Below, piece after piece: positions 44,301-53,502 of a DNA stretch of 64,000 bases. Positions within the stretch are counted from its first letter, which is position 1. Each line of letters begins with the position of its first letter. The DNA comes from Hyphomicrobiales bacterium (lineage in GTDB: Bacteria; Pseudomonadota; Alphaproteobacteria; Rhizobiales; Rhizobiaceae). The stretch spans positions 186,001 through 250,000 of the forward strand of contig UEHQ01000017.1 in NCBI GenBank assembly GCA_900489925.1, read 5' to 3'. The position numbers and the translations under genes were made by a program. A model generated the notes under the pieces. The model was not told where the DNA came from. It searched no databases and saw only the letters and a program-made list of their open reading frames with translations.

Positions 44301-44745
44301 GTCTTGGACGCACGAGTGGGATGCCGTCAGGTTCCAGCCATTCGCCAATCTCGCCTACGTCAACCTCAAGACCGACGCTTTCCAGGAGGGCGGCGGGGAT
44401 GCCGCCTTGTCGGCGGCAGGCAGCAACGACGCGATCGCCGCGTCCACGATTGGGCTGCGCTGGTCTATGGACTGGCCCGAAAACGACGTGCCGGTCATGG
44501 TCTCGGGCATGCTGGGTTGGCAGCATGTCGCAGGTGACGCGACACCCTATTCCAGTCTAGCTTTTTCGGGCGGCTCGCCTTTCATCATTGAAGGCGTTGA
44601 AATTCCAGGAGATTCTCTGGTGGCTCAGCTTGGCGTTTCCGCAAAAATCTCGAAGTCGGCTCGTCTGACGCTGAGCTATTCCGGCGAGTTTGGCAAAGGC
44701 CTGCGCTCCAGTGCCGCGCAACTGAATCTGGTGACGCGTTTCTAG
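41359..44745 (+). CDS. Autotransporter with 138-residue tandem repeats
   Basis: A 1128-residue outer-membrane autotransporter. Signal peptide: MKPLLPAFSRRLGLFTALTA, cleavage near FAQSA. The passenger is a beta-helix-like run of G, T, N, A and V. Three consecutive 138-residue repeats occupy about residues 172-585, a decayed fourth follows, then an AIDA-type junction (LAPGPGIATLGVNGDVTF to TLIYDATEIDMQL). The barrel (about 857-1128) starts near DEATFWTSGYMSSN and ends NLVTRF, with terminal Phe. Likely a surface adhesin or biofilm factor, monocistronic. Repeat near-identity at DNA level makes copy-number change by slippage likely. Confidence 0.9.
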   Translation: MKPLLPAFSRRLGLFTALTAAVMPAHGFAQSAWTGSTDNEFSNSSNWTPSAPGAGDAASVDTGSPQVTTDATVGSLDVDGGNVTVTNTGTLNTTSGTTISSGSLSINAGGVVNSDVSLDGGSLSVDGDLNGRLELNNGNVTVNGTLGSAEVGAGTALSNNGSTGAVDVSTGGTFVNNSGATVDAVTNAGTTSNAGTVGSLTNTAGTFTNNTGGTITGTTTVSGGTVTNNFVITDADVAAVATFVNNSGATAGAIRNSGTVTNAGTIASVQNDGGTFTNNAGGIVTGSTNVIGGSVTNNATLNDVNVGAAGTFTNASGATAGAVTNAGTASNAGTIASLTNTAGTFTNNAGGTVTGTTTVSGGTVTNNFVITDADVAAVATFVNNSGATAGAIRNSGTVANAGTIASVQNDAGTFTNNAGGIVTGSTNISGGSMTNNATLNDVNVGTAGTFTNTSGATAGAVTNAGTSSNAGTIAGLTNTAGTFTNNAGGTVTGTTTVSGGTVTNNFVITDADVAAVATFVNNSGATAGAIRNSGTVINAGTIASIENDAGTFTNNAGGSVRGTTTVTGGSVVNNATLADVEVGSAGTFVNNSGAVAGAVTNAGTATNDGTVATLDNVGGTFSNTGTIAGTATVSGGSLINDGTIAGAVAVDDGGLLSGSGVVGGLVVNAGGILAPGPGIATLGVNGDVTFAASSTYQVDIDANGHSDSVAATGTVSILGGTLDITAAAGNYNTTTSYTILTAGSITGAFDTVSSDFAFLSPTLIYDATEIDMQLDRNSVQFADVADTANGRATAAAVEALGSGNAVYDAVLSLNATTANDAFSQLSGEVHASLKSALLWESRFTREAILDEIAFDTDRRKDEATFWTSGYMSSNRWSSNGNAAGIDTSFAGVVFGADAPISDQWRLGAIAGYSQDSFDQASTNSYHAGLYATGDFGPVTLVGGAIYSHNEASTRRDISFGTFSDRLSANYVSATSQVFADLSWTHEWDAVRFQPFANLAYVNLKTDAFQEGGGDAALSAAGSNDAIAASTIGLRWSMDWPENDVPVMVSGMLGWQHVAGDATPYSSLAFSGGSPFIIEGVEIPGDSLVAQLGVSAKISKSARLTLSYSGEFGKGLRSSAAQLNLVTRF
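41872..43113 (+). repeat. Three tandem 414-bp repeats inside the autotransporter gene
   Basis: Units at 41872-42285, 42286-42699 and 42700-43113, each exactly 414 bp (138 codons). The register was set by the shared GTF codons and by a common block whose matching base lies at 42011, 42425 and 42839. Differences are mostly silent third-position changes. A partial, diverged fourth unit continues to about 43240. In-frame length means copy-number change would not break the gene. Confidence 0.9.
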
Positions 44746-45026
44746 GAGTCCTGACCCGCACCGGCGAATTAGGCACCAGTCATGTGTTCATCTGGCATCG
44801 ACGCTGAAGGCCCGACCTAGATGCACAATCGCCTTAGCTTGCTCCCAATCCATCGGTAGTCAGCTTTCATCCCCGACCTCCCAGGGATATGAAAGTCAGA
44901 TCTATTATTTTGGTGTTGGGCGTTTCATGAGACGAGGGGGCTGGCTTGCCCTCTCCAAGGAATTTTCAGGGTAGTGTCAGCTTCCAACGGCAAGTGTTCC
45001 ACGGATGAACGGCGTTGGGACTTGTT

Positions 45027-45497
45027 ATGTATGATTTACCGAATTGGGCAGACTATATCGATCGGGTTGCAACATTGACTGCTGCAGCGGCAACCGCGCT
45101 TTTCATCGGTCAAACTTTGATCCTTTGGTGGGTTGGGAGGAGGAAAGATTACGGCCCGCATATCCCTCTTATGGCTACCATTTCCGCTTCGATCGCATTC
45201 ATTGCGGCGTCGGCGCTTCCTGTCGTGAATTCGGTTGCAATTACGGTCGCGATCGCGACCGTATTTTTGCTGAACGGCAAGCTTAGGACTTTTTTCCCCA
45301 TTGCCATTGGCATGGTTGTCGTTCTGATTGGATCCCGGCCCCTCGGGGCTGTTCTTGGCGGGGCACTGGTGGGTGTATGTTCCGCAATCGTCACAAATCT
45401 GGCTTTCGCTTGGTTGCTCTTGGCGATCGTGTTGCGTTCCTGCGATATGCGGACCGAAAATCAGATCTCAGGAGGACCTGCATCCAGCGATGAGTAG
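45027..45497 (+). CDS. Small integral membrane protein, 156 aa
   Basis: I do not recognise a family. About four to five hydrophobic segments are seen: LTAAAATALFIGQTLILWWV, a second near IPLMATISASIAFIAASALP, AITVAIATVFLLNG, FFPIAIGMVVVLIG and a long last one ending NLAFAWLLLAIVL. Basic residues after the first helix (GRRKDYG) suggest orientation. The frame can begin at a TTG 12 bp upstream. It sits alone in an AT-richer stretch between the autotransporter and the siderophore operon, with codon use less biased than its neighbours, so it may be acquired or poorly expressed. Confidence 0.55.
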   Translation: MYDLPNWADYIDRVATLTAAAATALFIGQTLILWWVGRRKDYGPHIPLMATISASIAFIAASALPVVNSVAITVAIATVFLLNGKLRTFFPIAIGMVVVLIGSRPLGAVLGGALVGVCSAIVTNLAFAWLLLAIVLRSCDMRTENQISGGPASSDE

Positions 45498-46133
45498 CGA
45501 TGGGTAGCGATGGTGACGGAACGTGCTTACGCTCCAGCGGATTGTCCCATCAGATCAGATCAGGATCCGCAAAGCGTCTTCGTCTCGACGTGCGCGCAGG
45601 AGACTTGGCTGCGGGCCCGCTGATTGGCGGCATAATCAGCATTATGGAACATTTCAGAGACCTCGGCCGGTCTTCTCAAGACACCAAAATCGGCTCTCGT
45701 TACGCGATACGCTTATACTGAGTATGTCCGCAAACTAAGCCCCGACTCCGTAGGCGCTTGTGGCAGAATCGCAACAAGCGCGGAATAAATCTGGATTTTA
45801 ATAGTCACCTTTTGCCGATTTACTCTCTATAGTTGCCGTTATCGCAATAACCTTGGTCAATCGGCCATTGTTGAGATGTAGAGAGACCAATCGCTTGAAG
45901 CACTTTAACCCTGTGAATTCACATAGATAATTGCACTCTGAAAACGACAAAACCGCGCCCAAGCGCTGCAAATTCTACCGCAATGATTGTCCCGCTCCCC
46001 CCCGACCCCAACACGGGGATTCCCTGCTGGCATATGCCTTGCGCCATTCAGCAGGTTTGACTAACAGCAAACTGGATTTTTTTTATCATGTTTGTCGCAG
46101 TTCATTTGGGCAGGCATTTAGGGGGATACTAGG
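45498..46133. other. Gene-poor AT-richer region before the TonB receptor
   Basis: A 636-bp stretch without a convincing gene; short open frames here lack ribosome sites and protein-like composition. It contains a small tandem (GATGAGTAGCGATGGGTAGC near 45489) and CTCTCTA/TAGAGAG inverted elements about 50 bp apart (near 45823 and 45880). The receptor promoter must lie in it, but I could not recognise a Fur, RirA or Irr box. Confidence 0.5.
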
Positions 46134-48266
46134 ATGTCATTTCACCAACGCAAACTCGGGCTGCTACCGACCATCGCTGTCATCGGAGCGGGATTTGCTG
46201 TTGCTGCCAATGCGCAAACGGTAAGCGGCGCCGCGACCGAGAGTAAGCCAAGCGAGAATGCGACCAAACTGGCGCCGATCGTCGTCGAGGGCGCCGAGGA
46301 AGGCGTTCGCAACGTCGTTGAAACCGATGGTTATGTGCCGAAATCCGGTCGCACCGCAACCAAAACCAACACCCCGATCGCGCAGACCGCTCAGTCCGTC
46401 TCAGTGGTCAGCCGCAAGGAATTGGACGATCGCCAGCCGCAGAATGTCGGCGAGGCGCTGAGCTATACGCCGGGCGTGCGGGCAGGCCAATATGGCGCGG
46501 AACCGCGTTACGATGCGTTCAAGATCCGCGGCATCGACCTCACCTATACCGGCATCTTCCGCGACGGCCTTCGCCAGATCAGCAGCCCCAATGGCCTCTT
46601 CCGCATCGAGCCTTACGGTGTCGAGGCGCTGACGGTCCTTCGGGGACCAGCCGCTTCGATCTACGGCGCTAGCAGCTCCGGCGGCATCGTCGACATCATC
46701 TCCAAGCGGCCAACCGAGGAGACGCTTCGTGAGGTCGAGTTGCAGTATGGCTCCTACGGCCGCGTCCAGGGCGCATTCGATCTTTCGGGTCCCGTGACCG
46801 ACGACAACGTCTTTCTGTATCGCCTGACCGGTCTGGCCCGCGACGCACGCAACGAAGTGGAGGCCATCAAGGACGACCGTATAATGATCGCGCCGGCGCT
46901 GACATGGCAACCCGACGACGCTACGCATTTCACCGCTCTAGGTGAATACATGGATTCGACCACCGGCGGCACTTGGGGCTACATCAACAACTACGGACCA
47001 ACCGGAACTTCGATCGGCGCAACACCGGTCTACGGCGGCGATGCTCGCTTCAACGATTTCACGCAGAAGCAGTGGCGCATCGGCTACGAGCTGGACCACG
47101 AACTTAGTGAAGGTGTAACGCTGCACCACAAGCTGCGCTATTCGAACCTGTCGAACCGCCAGGAATGGGTGTTCCAGGACTATCCGGGCATCGGCTACGA
47201 GGACAACCAGGGTGTCGCCACCGACACCTATCTCGAAAGCGAATTTCAGACCGGCGCCGCGCAGCACAAACTGATTGCCGGCGTCGACTACAGCTTCATG
47301 GAATATGAGGCCCGCCAGGGCAGCGGTCCGGATCTCTTTACGGACAGCTACACCTACGTGCCCGAGATCACCTATTACGAAAAGCAACGGCAGAACTCTA
47401 TCGGCGTCTATGTACAGGACCAGATCGAGATAGACGCCTGGCGCATTGCCGGCGGCCTGCGTCATGACTGGCATACAAGCACCTACACGCCGGGCGGTGC
47501 CGATTATTCCCGCACCGACAGCGAGACCACCGGGCGCGCCTCGGTCGGTTACGTGACGCCGTGGAACATCATGCCCTACGTAAGCTACGGCACGTCTTAT
47601 GTGGCCAATCCCGGCGTGGTCATTGTGTCGGGCGGCGGCACGCACCAGGCCAACCCCACGCTCGGTCGGCAGTACGAAATCGGCATGAAGTATGAGGTTC
47701 CCAACCAGAACATCCTCCTCTCGGCGGCCGTTTTCAACATCGACCAGGAAAACGCCTCGGTCTACGAGACCTCCTCCGGCGTGAACCTGCTCAGGCAGCT
47801 TGACCTGCGCTCCCGCGGTTTCGAATTCGAGGCTACCGCATCGCTCGACAACGGCCTCAGCTTCACCGGCGGCTATTCCTACAACGACGTGAAGATCACC
47901 AAGCTCACGCCCGAGACGATCGGAAACCAGCTGAACTCGTCCCCGTATCACATGTTCTCGCTGTGGGCGGATTACCAGGTGCAGGCCGGCGTGCTGGAAG
48001 GCTTGGGCCTTGGCGCAGGCGTACGTTATGTCGGCTCGAGCTTCGGCGACAATCAGCACACGCCCGTTCTCAGCAACGGTGCCCGCACCTTCGTCGATGC
48101 CGCGATCCGCTACGACTTGGAAAACATCAATCCGGCAATGAAGGGTGTGCGGCTGCAGGTTAACGCCACCAACCTTCTCAACGAGGTCAACCAGGTCTGC
48201 ACCACGGGCTTCTGCTATTATGACGAAGGCCGCAAGGTGGTGGCCACCGTACGGTATCGCTTCTGA
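46134..48266 (+). CDS. TonB-dependent siderophore receptor
   Basis: A 710-residue outer-membrane receptor. Signal peptide ends ANA (residues 25-27). A TonB-box-like stretch (KLAPIVVEGA) precedes the plug: TPIAQTAQSVSVVSRKELDD, NVGEALSYTPGV, FKIRGIDLTYTGIFRDGLR and VEALTVLRGPAASIYG, the pattern of ferrichrome/hydroxamate-type (FhuA/FoxA) receptors. The 22-strand barrel ends RKVVATVRYRF with terminal Phe. The stop overlaps the next start (TGATG), so uptake of ferric siderophore is coupled to the RhtX-like permease and reductase that follow. Confidence 0.95.
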   Translation: MSFHQRKLGLLPTIAVIGAGFAVAANAQTVSGAATESKPSENATKLAPIVVEGAEEGVRNVVETDGYVPKSGRTATKTNTPIAQTAQSVSVVSRKELDDRQPQNVGEALSYTPGVRAGQYGAEPRYDAFKIRGIDLTYTGIFRDGLRQISSPNGLFRIEPYGVEALTVLRGPAASIYGASSSGGIVDIISKRPTEETLREVELQYGSYGRVQGAFDLSGPVTDDNVFLYRLTGLARDARNEVEAIKDDRIMIAPALTWQPDDATHFTALGEYMDSTTGGTWGYINNYGPTGTSIGATPVYGGDARFNDFTQKQWRIGYELDHELSEGVTLHHKLRYSNLSNRQEWVFQDYPGIGYEDNQGVATDTYLESEFQTGAAQHKLIAGVDYSFMEYEARQGSGPDLFTDSYTYVPEITYYEKQRQNSIGVYVQDQIEIDAWRIAGGLRHDWHTSTYTPGGADYSRTDSETTGRASVGYVTPWNIMPYVSYGTSYVANPGVVIVSGGGTHQANPTLGRQYEIGMKYEVPNQNILLSAAVFNIDQENASVYETSSGVNLLRQLDLRSRGFEFEATASLDNGLSFTGGYSYNDVKITKLTPETIGNQLNSSPYHMFSLWADYQVQAGVLEGLGLGAGVRYVGSSFGDNQHTPVLSNGARTFVDAAIRYDLENINPAMKGVRLQVNATNLLNEVNQVCTTGFCYYDEGRKVVATVRYRF

Positions 48267-49486
48267 TGAGTTCGGCCGAAGCCACTTCTCCCCTTCCCTC
48301 ACCGGTCGCGGTCTTCATCGCGGTCGGTGGCGTCTACATCGCGCAGAGCGTCATCGGCGGACTGACCATGCTCGGTCTGCCAGCGGTGCTGCGGGCGCAG
48401 GGACTGCCGCTGGACCAGATCGGGCTCCTCTATTTGACGGTGTTGCCCTGGGCTCTGAAATTCCTGTGGTCGCCGCAGATCGAACGGTTCCGCCTGCCGA
48501 TGTTCGGCCGGAATCGCTCGAACATCATCGTGCTTAGCGGCAACCTCCTTTGCGCCGGCGGGATCGTACTCACCGGCATACTACAACCGGCGCTGCTGCT
48601 GCCCGTGATCGTCTGCCTGGCGCTGGTCGCCTTCGTTGCAGCCACCGTCGATATCGCCTGTGACGGCTATGCCGTCGAGGCGCTGGCAAAACAGCACCAC
48701 GGCTGGGGTAACGCCGCGCAGGTCGGCGGTTCCTATCTCGGCTCTGCAATCGGCGGAGGGCTTTTCCTCGTGCTCGTCGACAAGATCGGATGGGAATACG
48801 GCTGCTTCATCATGGCGGCCCTGATCATCGCGCTCGGCCTGCCGTTTTCCCTTGGGCCGGCGGCGAATGTCGACGAGGTCGAGCGAAGCCACACGCCCTC
48901 GCTTGCTGCTGCGATCAAGCGCCCGGAAATCAGGCGCGGCCTGCTCGCGACCGCCCTCTTTGTCGCCGGGCAGAAATGGGGACTCGGCATGCTCGGCCCC
49001 TTCCTGATCGACAAGGGTTTTGACCTCGCGACCATCGGCGCCCTGAATGGCGCGGGAAGCATGTTCATCGGCCTAGGCGGCGCGCTCCTCGGCGGCGGCC
49101 TCGTGCGGCTTTTCGGCGTCCGCACGGTTCTCGTGGGCGCTTTGGTGACACAGGCCTTCCTGCTTCTCTGCCTCGCCTATATCGGCCTCGGTGGCGCCAT
49201 ACCTGCCTCCGCTGTATTCGCCATTGCCATCGCCAGCTCCTCCGGCGTCATGTCGATCGGCTTCGTTGCGCTCTATGCGCAGTTCATGGACTGGTCGGAT
49301 CCGAAGCAGGCAGGCGTGGACTTCACGGTCTTCCAATGCATGGACGGCATCGTCAGCATCATCGGCGGCATCGGCGCCGGCTGGATCGCCGAACGGATGG
49401 GCTACGTCACGATCTTCGGCGGCGCCAGCACAATCTGCCTTGCCGTCGTGCTCCCGATCATGGTTCTGCTCAGGAAAAACCAGTGA
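48266..49486 (+). CDS. RhtX/FptX-family siderophore permease (MFS)
   Basis: A 406-residue major-facilitator protein with about twelve hydrophobic segments. The start PVAVFIAVGGVYIAQSVIGG and then LYLTVLPWALKFLWSPQIER resemble the RhtX/FptX single-subunit inner-membrane siderophore importers, first known from the rhizobactin 1021 and pyochelin systems. Its place between a TonB receptor and a siderophore reductase supports that. It replaces the ABC importer that would otherwise be needed. Start overlaps the receptor stop by 1 base; its stop overlaps the reductase GTG. Confidence 0.88.
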   Translation: MSSAEATSPLPSPVAVFIAVGGVYIAQSVIGGLTMLGLPAVLRAQGLPLDQIGLLYLTVLPWALKFLWSPQIERFRLPMFGRNRSNIIVLSGNLLCAGGIVLTGILQPALLLPVIVCLALVAFVAATVDIACDGYAVEALAKQHHGWGNAAQVGGSYLGSAIGGGLFLVLVDKIGWEYGCFIMAALIIALGLPFSLGPAANVDEVERSHTPSLAAAIKRPEIRRGLLATALFVAGQKWGLGMLGPFLIDKGFDLATIGALNGAGSMFIGLGGALLGGGLVRLFGVRTVLVGALVTQAFLLLCLAYIGLGGAIPASAVFAIAIASSSGVMSIGFVALYAQFMDWSDPKQAGVDFTVFQCMDGIVSIIGGIGAGWIAERMGYVTIFGGASTICLAVVLPIMVLLRKNQ

Positions 49487-50526
49487 AATCCTACTCAACC
49501 CTGTCGAACTGCGATGCCGGTGCGATCGTGGACGGCTTCTTCGAGGCCTTCCACGAGCATGTAAACATACGGCGAGAGGGCGACTCATGCTTTCTCCCGT
49601 TACGCTACGGGCTGGCCACGCTGACCGTGGCTGGCGATCGGGTCGAGTTCAGCGCCGAAGCCGAGGACGACATCCGGCTCTCCTACGTGAAGATGGCCGT
49701 GGCCGAGCACCTCGCCACCCACCCGCTCACCAGCACGGAAAAGATTGAGTGGACCGGCGCATTGGGCGAAGCGCCGCCTTTCTTCCAAACCATCGAGGTC
49801 GTCTCCTCTCGCATGGTCACGCCGCACATAAAGCGCGTCACCTTTCGTAGCGACGGTTTCGGCAGCTATGCCGCGGGAGGTATTCACGTCCGCCTGATCT
49901 TTCCGCCTGCGGGCCGCAAGCCTGTCTGGCCGTCGCTCAGCGCAGACGGACGGATCCAATGGCCGTCGGGGCCGGACACGCTGGCGGCCAGGGTCTATAC
50001 CATTCGCTCGATCAACCTGGAAGCAAACGAGATCGAGATCGATTTCGTCCTGCATGATCACGAGGACGGCGTCGCCGCACCGGGTGCCGACTTTGGCGCC
50101 GACGCGGCTCCGGGTCAGGTTGTCGGCATCTTCGCGCCGGGAGGCAACGAAATTCCGAAAGCGCAATCCCTGCTGCTGTTTGCCGACGAAACCGGCCTCC
50201 CAGCCATGGCGCGCATACTCGAAGACCTGCCGGCTACGTCCCGGGTATCAGCCTTCGCCGAAGTCGACAGCCCCGCCGACCACTACGATTTACCCAGTGC
50301 GGCCAATATCGAACTCACCTATCTCTATCGCCGTGGCCGGAAGCCCGGCACGGTCGGCCTGCTGCCCGAGGCAATGAGACAATTCACGACGCCTTGCCAT
50401 CCCAGCGCCTATCTATGGGCCGGCTGCGAGTTCGACGACTACATGGAAATCCGTCGCCTCGCCCGTAAGGATTGGCGGCTCGCGCGCGAAAATCACAGCG
50501 TGGTTGCTTACTGGCGAAAACCATGA
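49483..50526 (+). CDS. Siderophore-interacting protein (ferric-siderophore reductase)
   Basis: A 347-residue cytoplasmic flavoprotein. An N-terminal DUF2218-like domain (about 1-95, FLPLRYGLATLTVAGDRVEF) is fused to the SIP FAD/NAD(P)H part. The FAD motif RVYTIR is at 170-175 and the C-terminal NAD(P)H segment contains LWAGCEFDDYMEIRRL. It would reduce the imported ferric siderophore to release iron. I use the GTG at 49483, which overlaps the permease stop (GTGA) and has AGGAAA before it; a longer upstream frame overlaps the permease gene. Confidence 0.9.
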   Translation: MKSYSTLSNCDAGAIVDGFFEAFHEHVNIRREGDSCFLPLRYGLATLTVAGDRVEFSAEAEDDIRLSYVKMAVAEHLATHPLTSTEKIEWTGALGEAPPFFQTIEVVSSRMVTPHIKRVTFRSDGFGSYAAGGIHVRLIFPPAGRKPVWPSLSADGRIQWPSGPDTLAARVYTIRSINLEANEIEIDFVLHDHEDGVAAPGADFGADAAPGQVVGIFAPGGNEIPKAQSLLLFADETGLPAMARILEDLPATSRVSAFAEVDSPADHYDLPSAANIELTYLYRRGRKPGTVGLLPEAMRQFTTPCHPSAYLWAGCEFDDYMEIRRLARKDWRLARENHSVVAYWRKP

Positions 50527-50564
50527 GCGGTGTGCGCCATTGCCAGCACTCGCATTCAGCGGCA

Positions 50565-50607
50565 CAGCTGACGCCCAACACGCATTGATGGGCGTCAGCT
50601 GGTTTTA
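50565..50607 (+). terminator. Terminator of the siderophore operon
   Basis: A 13-bp perfect stem (50565-50577 with 50589-50601, core AGCTGACGCCCA) with an 11-nt loop, followed by GTTTTAG. It lies 38 bp after the reductase stop and in front of the convergent D-amino-acid operon. Confidence 0.75.
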
Positions 50608-50668
50608 GACTGTTGGCGGCAGCCAAGACGATAGGCGGGTAAAATCCTATTTCCGATCGCTGTCAGCC

Positions 50669-51529
50669 TCACACCGCACTCTTGCGCGCCTCGTCGAGAT
50701 AGATCTCCCGGAGGCGAGTCGCGATCTGGCCGGGCGCGCCCGTGCCGATCGTGGCGCCGTCGATCTCGACCACCGGCATTACGAAGGTCGATGCGCCGGT
50801 GATGAAGGCTTCGTCGGCGCCCTGAGCTTCTTCGATGGTGAAGTTTCGTTCGATGACCTCCATTTGCGCTTCCTTTGCGTAGCGCAGGAGACTGGCGCGG
50901 GTGATGCCGTGCAAGATGTCGTTTGACAGCGCGCGAGTGATGATCTTGCGGCCCTTGACGATATAAGCGTTGTTCGCGGTGCCCTCGGTCACATAGCCGT
51001 CCTGCACGAACCATCCGTCGTCAGCGCCAGCCTTCTTTGCCATCATCTTGGCCATCGATGGGTAGAGAAGCTGTACCGTCTTGATATCGCGGCGGCCCCA
51101 GCGAATGTCGGGGATCGCGATCACCTTGATACCGGTCTTCGCCTTCGGCGCGTTCACAAGAGTGGGAACCGATTGCGTGAAGACGACGACGGTCGGCTCG
51201 ACGTCGTCGGACGGGAACGCAAAATCGCGATCGCCCGGGTTGCCGCGCGAAATCTGCAGATAGACGACACCCTCGTTCAGGTCGTTTCTCGCGACGAGTT
51301 CCCGGTGTATGGCAAGCAACGCATCCGACGACAGCGGGTGGCGAATGCCCAATTCCGCCAGCGAGCGTTCCAGCCGCGCGACGTGGCCGCCGAAATCCAG
51401 AAGCTTGCCGTCGACCACCGAGGTCACCTCGTAGACGGCGTCTGCAAAAACGAACCCGCGATCAAAGATCGAGATCTTCGCTTCGTCTTCGGGCAGGTAT
51501 TCCCCATTCAGATAGACAATTCGGCTCAT
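50669..51529 (-). CDS. D-amino-acid transaminase
   Basis: A fold-type IV PLP transaminase of 286 residues. The catalytic lysine is Lys150 in RRDIKTVQLL, as in Bacillus D-amino-acid transaminase (DIKSLNLL), and TEGTANN (181-187) holds the cofactor-contacting glutamate. It begins MSRIVYLNGEYLPEDEAKIS. The arginine after the start, FDRGFVFADAVYEV, is typical of the D-specific group rather than the branched-chain form. I use the ATG at 51529; a GTG 15 bp upstream is possible. Last gene of the seven-gene peptide operon, 61 bp after the serine hydrolase. Converts D-amino acids to 2-oxoacids. Confidence 0.92.
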   Translation of the reverse strand: MSRIVYLNGEYLPEDEAKISIFDRGFVFADAVYEVTSVVDGKLLDFGGHVARLERSLAELGIRHPLSSDALLAIHRELVARNDLNEGVVYLQISRGNPGDRDFAFPSDDVEPTVVVFTQSVPTLVNAPKAKTGIKVIAIPDIRWGRRDIKTVQLLYPSMAKMMAKKAGADDGWFVQDGYVTEGTANNAYIVKGRKIITRALSNDILHGITRASLLRYAKEAQMEVIERNFTIEEAQGADEAFITGASTFVMPVVEIDGATIGTGAPGQIATRLREIYLDEARKSAV

Positions 51530-51590
51530 GTGTACAGCACTCACTCCGGGTGTCTGGTAGATCGGATCAGGCGCGTTGCCTCGCCAAGCG

Positions 51591-52508
51591 TCAGTTCAAC
51601 AGCATGTCGCAGAAGATGGTCCCCATCTCCGGCAGCACATTCGGATAGTCCTCGCATATCCCCTTGCCCTGCGTCATCAGGCAAACGATGATCGGGGCCT
51701 TTCCTTCGAGAGCAACACGTATCAGATCGTGTTTGTAGTACGAAGCCCGCGGATCGCCCGTCCACGAATTCTGCCCAGCTTTGCTCCACAACCGGGCATC
51801 AGCGGGCACGCCGCCTCCGAGGAACTCCGCGACCTGGAAATGCGGTTGCTTTGCTTCCATGCTGGCGCGATCGCGCAGGAGGATCGCCTGTGCCCTTTCG
51901 CGCGCGCTGTCGGAGAGCGGAACCGTGCCGGCGAAGATCTCAAGGAACAGTCGTGCGGCTGCAAGCGGGGTCAGCGCGTTCAGATATTCGCCCGAGCGGC
52001 CAGCATACTGAGCCTCGCGGCCGTAGCGGATATCGTCCATGAGCTTCTGGGTAATGTTGCAGTTCTCGAATTCCGGCCAGCCAAGTTCGTGGAAAAACTG
52101 GTTCAACCGCTCACGCTTCTGGCGCCATGTATCGAACTCCGGACCTTCCAGCAGTGTGTCGCCTGTCGACCCGGTGATCAGATCGATCACGTAGTTCGTC
52201 CCCGTGTTCGATGACCACAGGATCATGTCGCGCATGGCACGCGAGAGCTCCTCGTGATCGCTCACCCGGCCGGAGTCGATTGCGTGCAGCACATGCACTA
52301 GATGAAAGGCCTTGACCAGGCTGCAGGGATAGCAACGCCAGTCACCGCGATAGGAATATCCGTCGGGCGTGTTGCCCGGACCGTTTTCGCGCAACGCGAC
52401 ATAGCCGAAATTGTCGGCCGTAAGACCCCTGTCTGCAAAGCGCTGGAGGAGCTCCGCGGTAACGCGTTCACAGCGGCCGGACCAATCGGCGTCGGATTTG
52501 AAAAACAT
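51591..52508 (-). CDS. Beta-lactamase/DD-peptidase-fold serine hydrolase without signal peptide
   Basis: A 305-residue serine hydrolase. The active-site S-x-x-K is Ser63-Lys66 (PCSLVKAF), the S-x-N element is at Ser99-Asn101 (LWSSNTGTN), and the third motif looks like KAG (WSKAGQNS). The N-terminus MFFKSDADWSGRCERV is hydrophilic, so the protein should stay in the cytoplasm, unusual for this fold. The ATG at 52508 is chosen; 95 upstream codons overlap the ATPase gene and are unsupported. Between a peptide importer and a D-amino-acid transaminase, it most likely hydrolyses imported D-amino-acid peptides or amides (inference); a beta-lactam role is less likely. Confidence 0.85.
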   Translation of the reverse strand: MFFKSDADWSGRCERVTAELLQRFADRGLTADNFGYVALRENGPGNTPDGYSYRGDWRCYPCSLVKAFHLVHVLHAIDSGRVSDHEELSRAMRDMILWSSNTGTNYVIDLITGSTGDTLLEGPEFDTWRQKRERLNQFFHELGWPEFENCNITQKLMDDIRYGREAQYAGRSGEYLNALTPLAAARLFLEIFAGTVPLSDSARERAQAILLRDRASMEAKQPHFQVAEFLGGGVPADARLWSKAGQNSWTGDPRASYYKHDLIRVALEGKAPIIVCLMTQGKGICEDYPNVLPEMGTIFCDMLLN

Positions 52509-52536
52509 CAAGAATACCTTCTGATAGAAAAATGGG

Positions 52537-53488
<952 letters not shown>

Positions 53489-53502
<14 letters not shown>

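Noticed and set aside
45500..45738. Short plus-strand frames of 71-73 codons, and one at 45931-46224
   Set aside because: They overlap one another or the receptor start, have no ribosome site and no protein-like composition.
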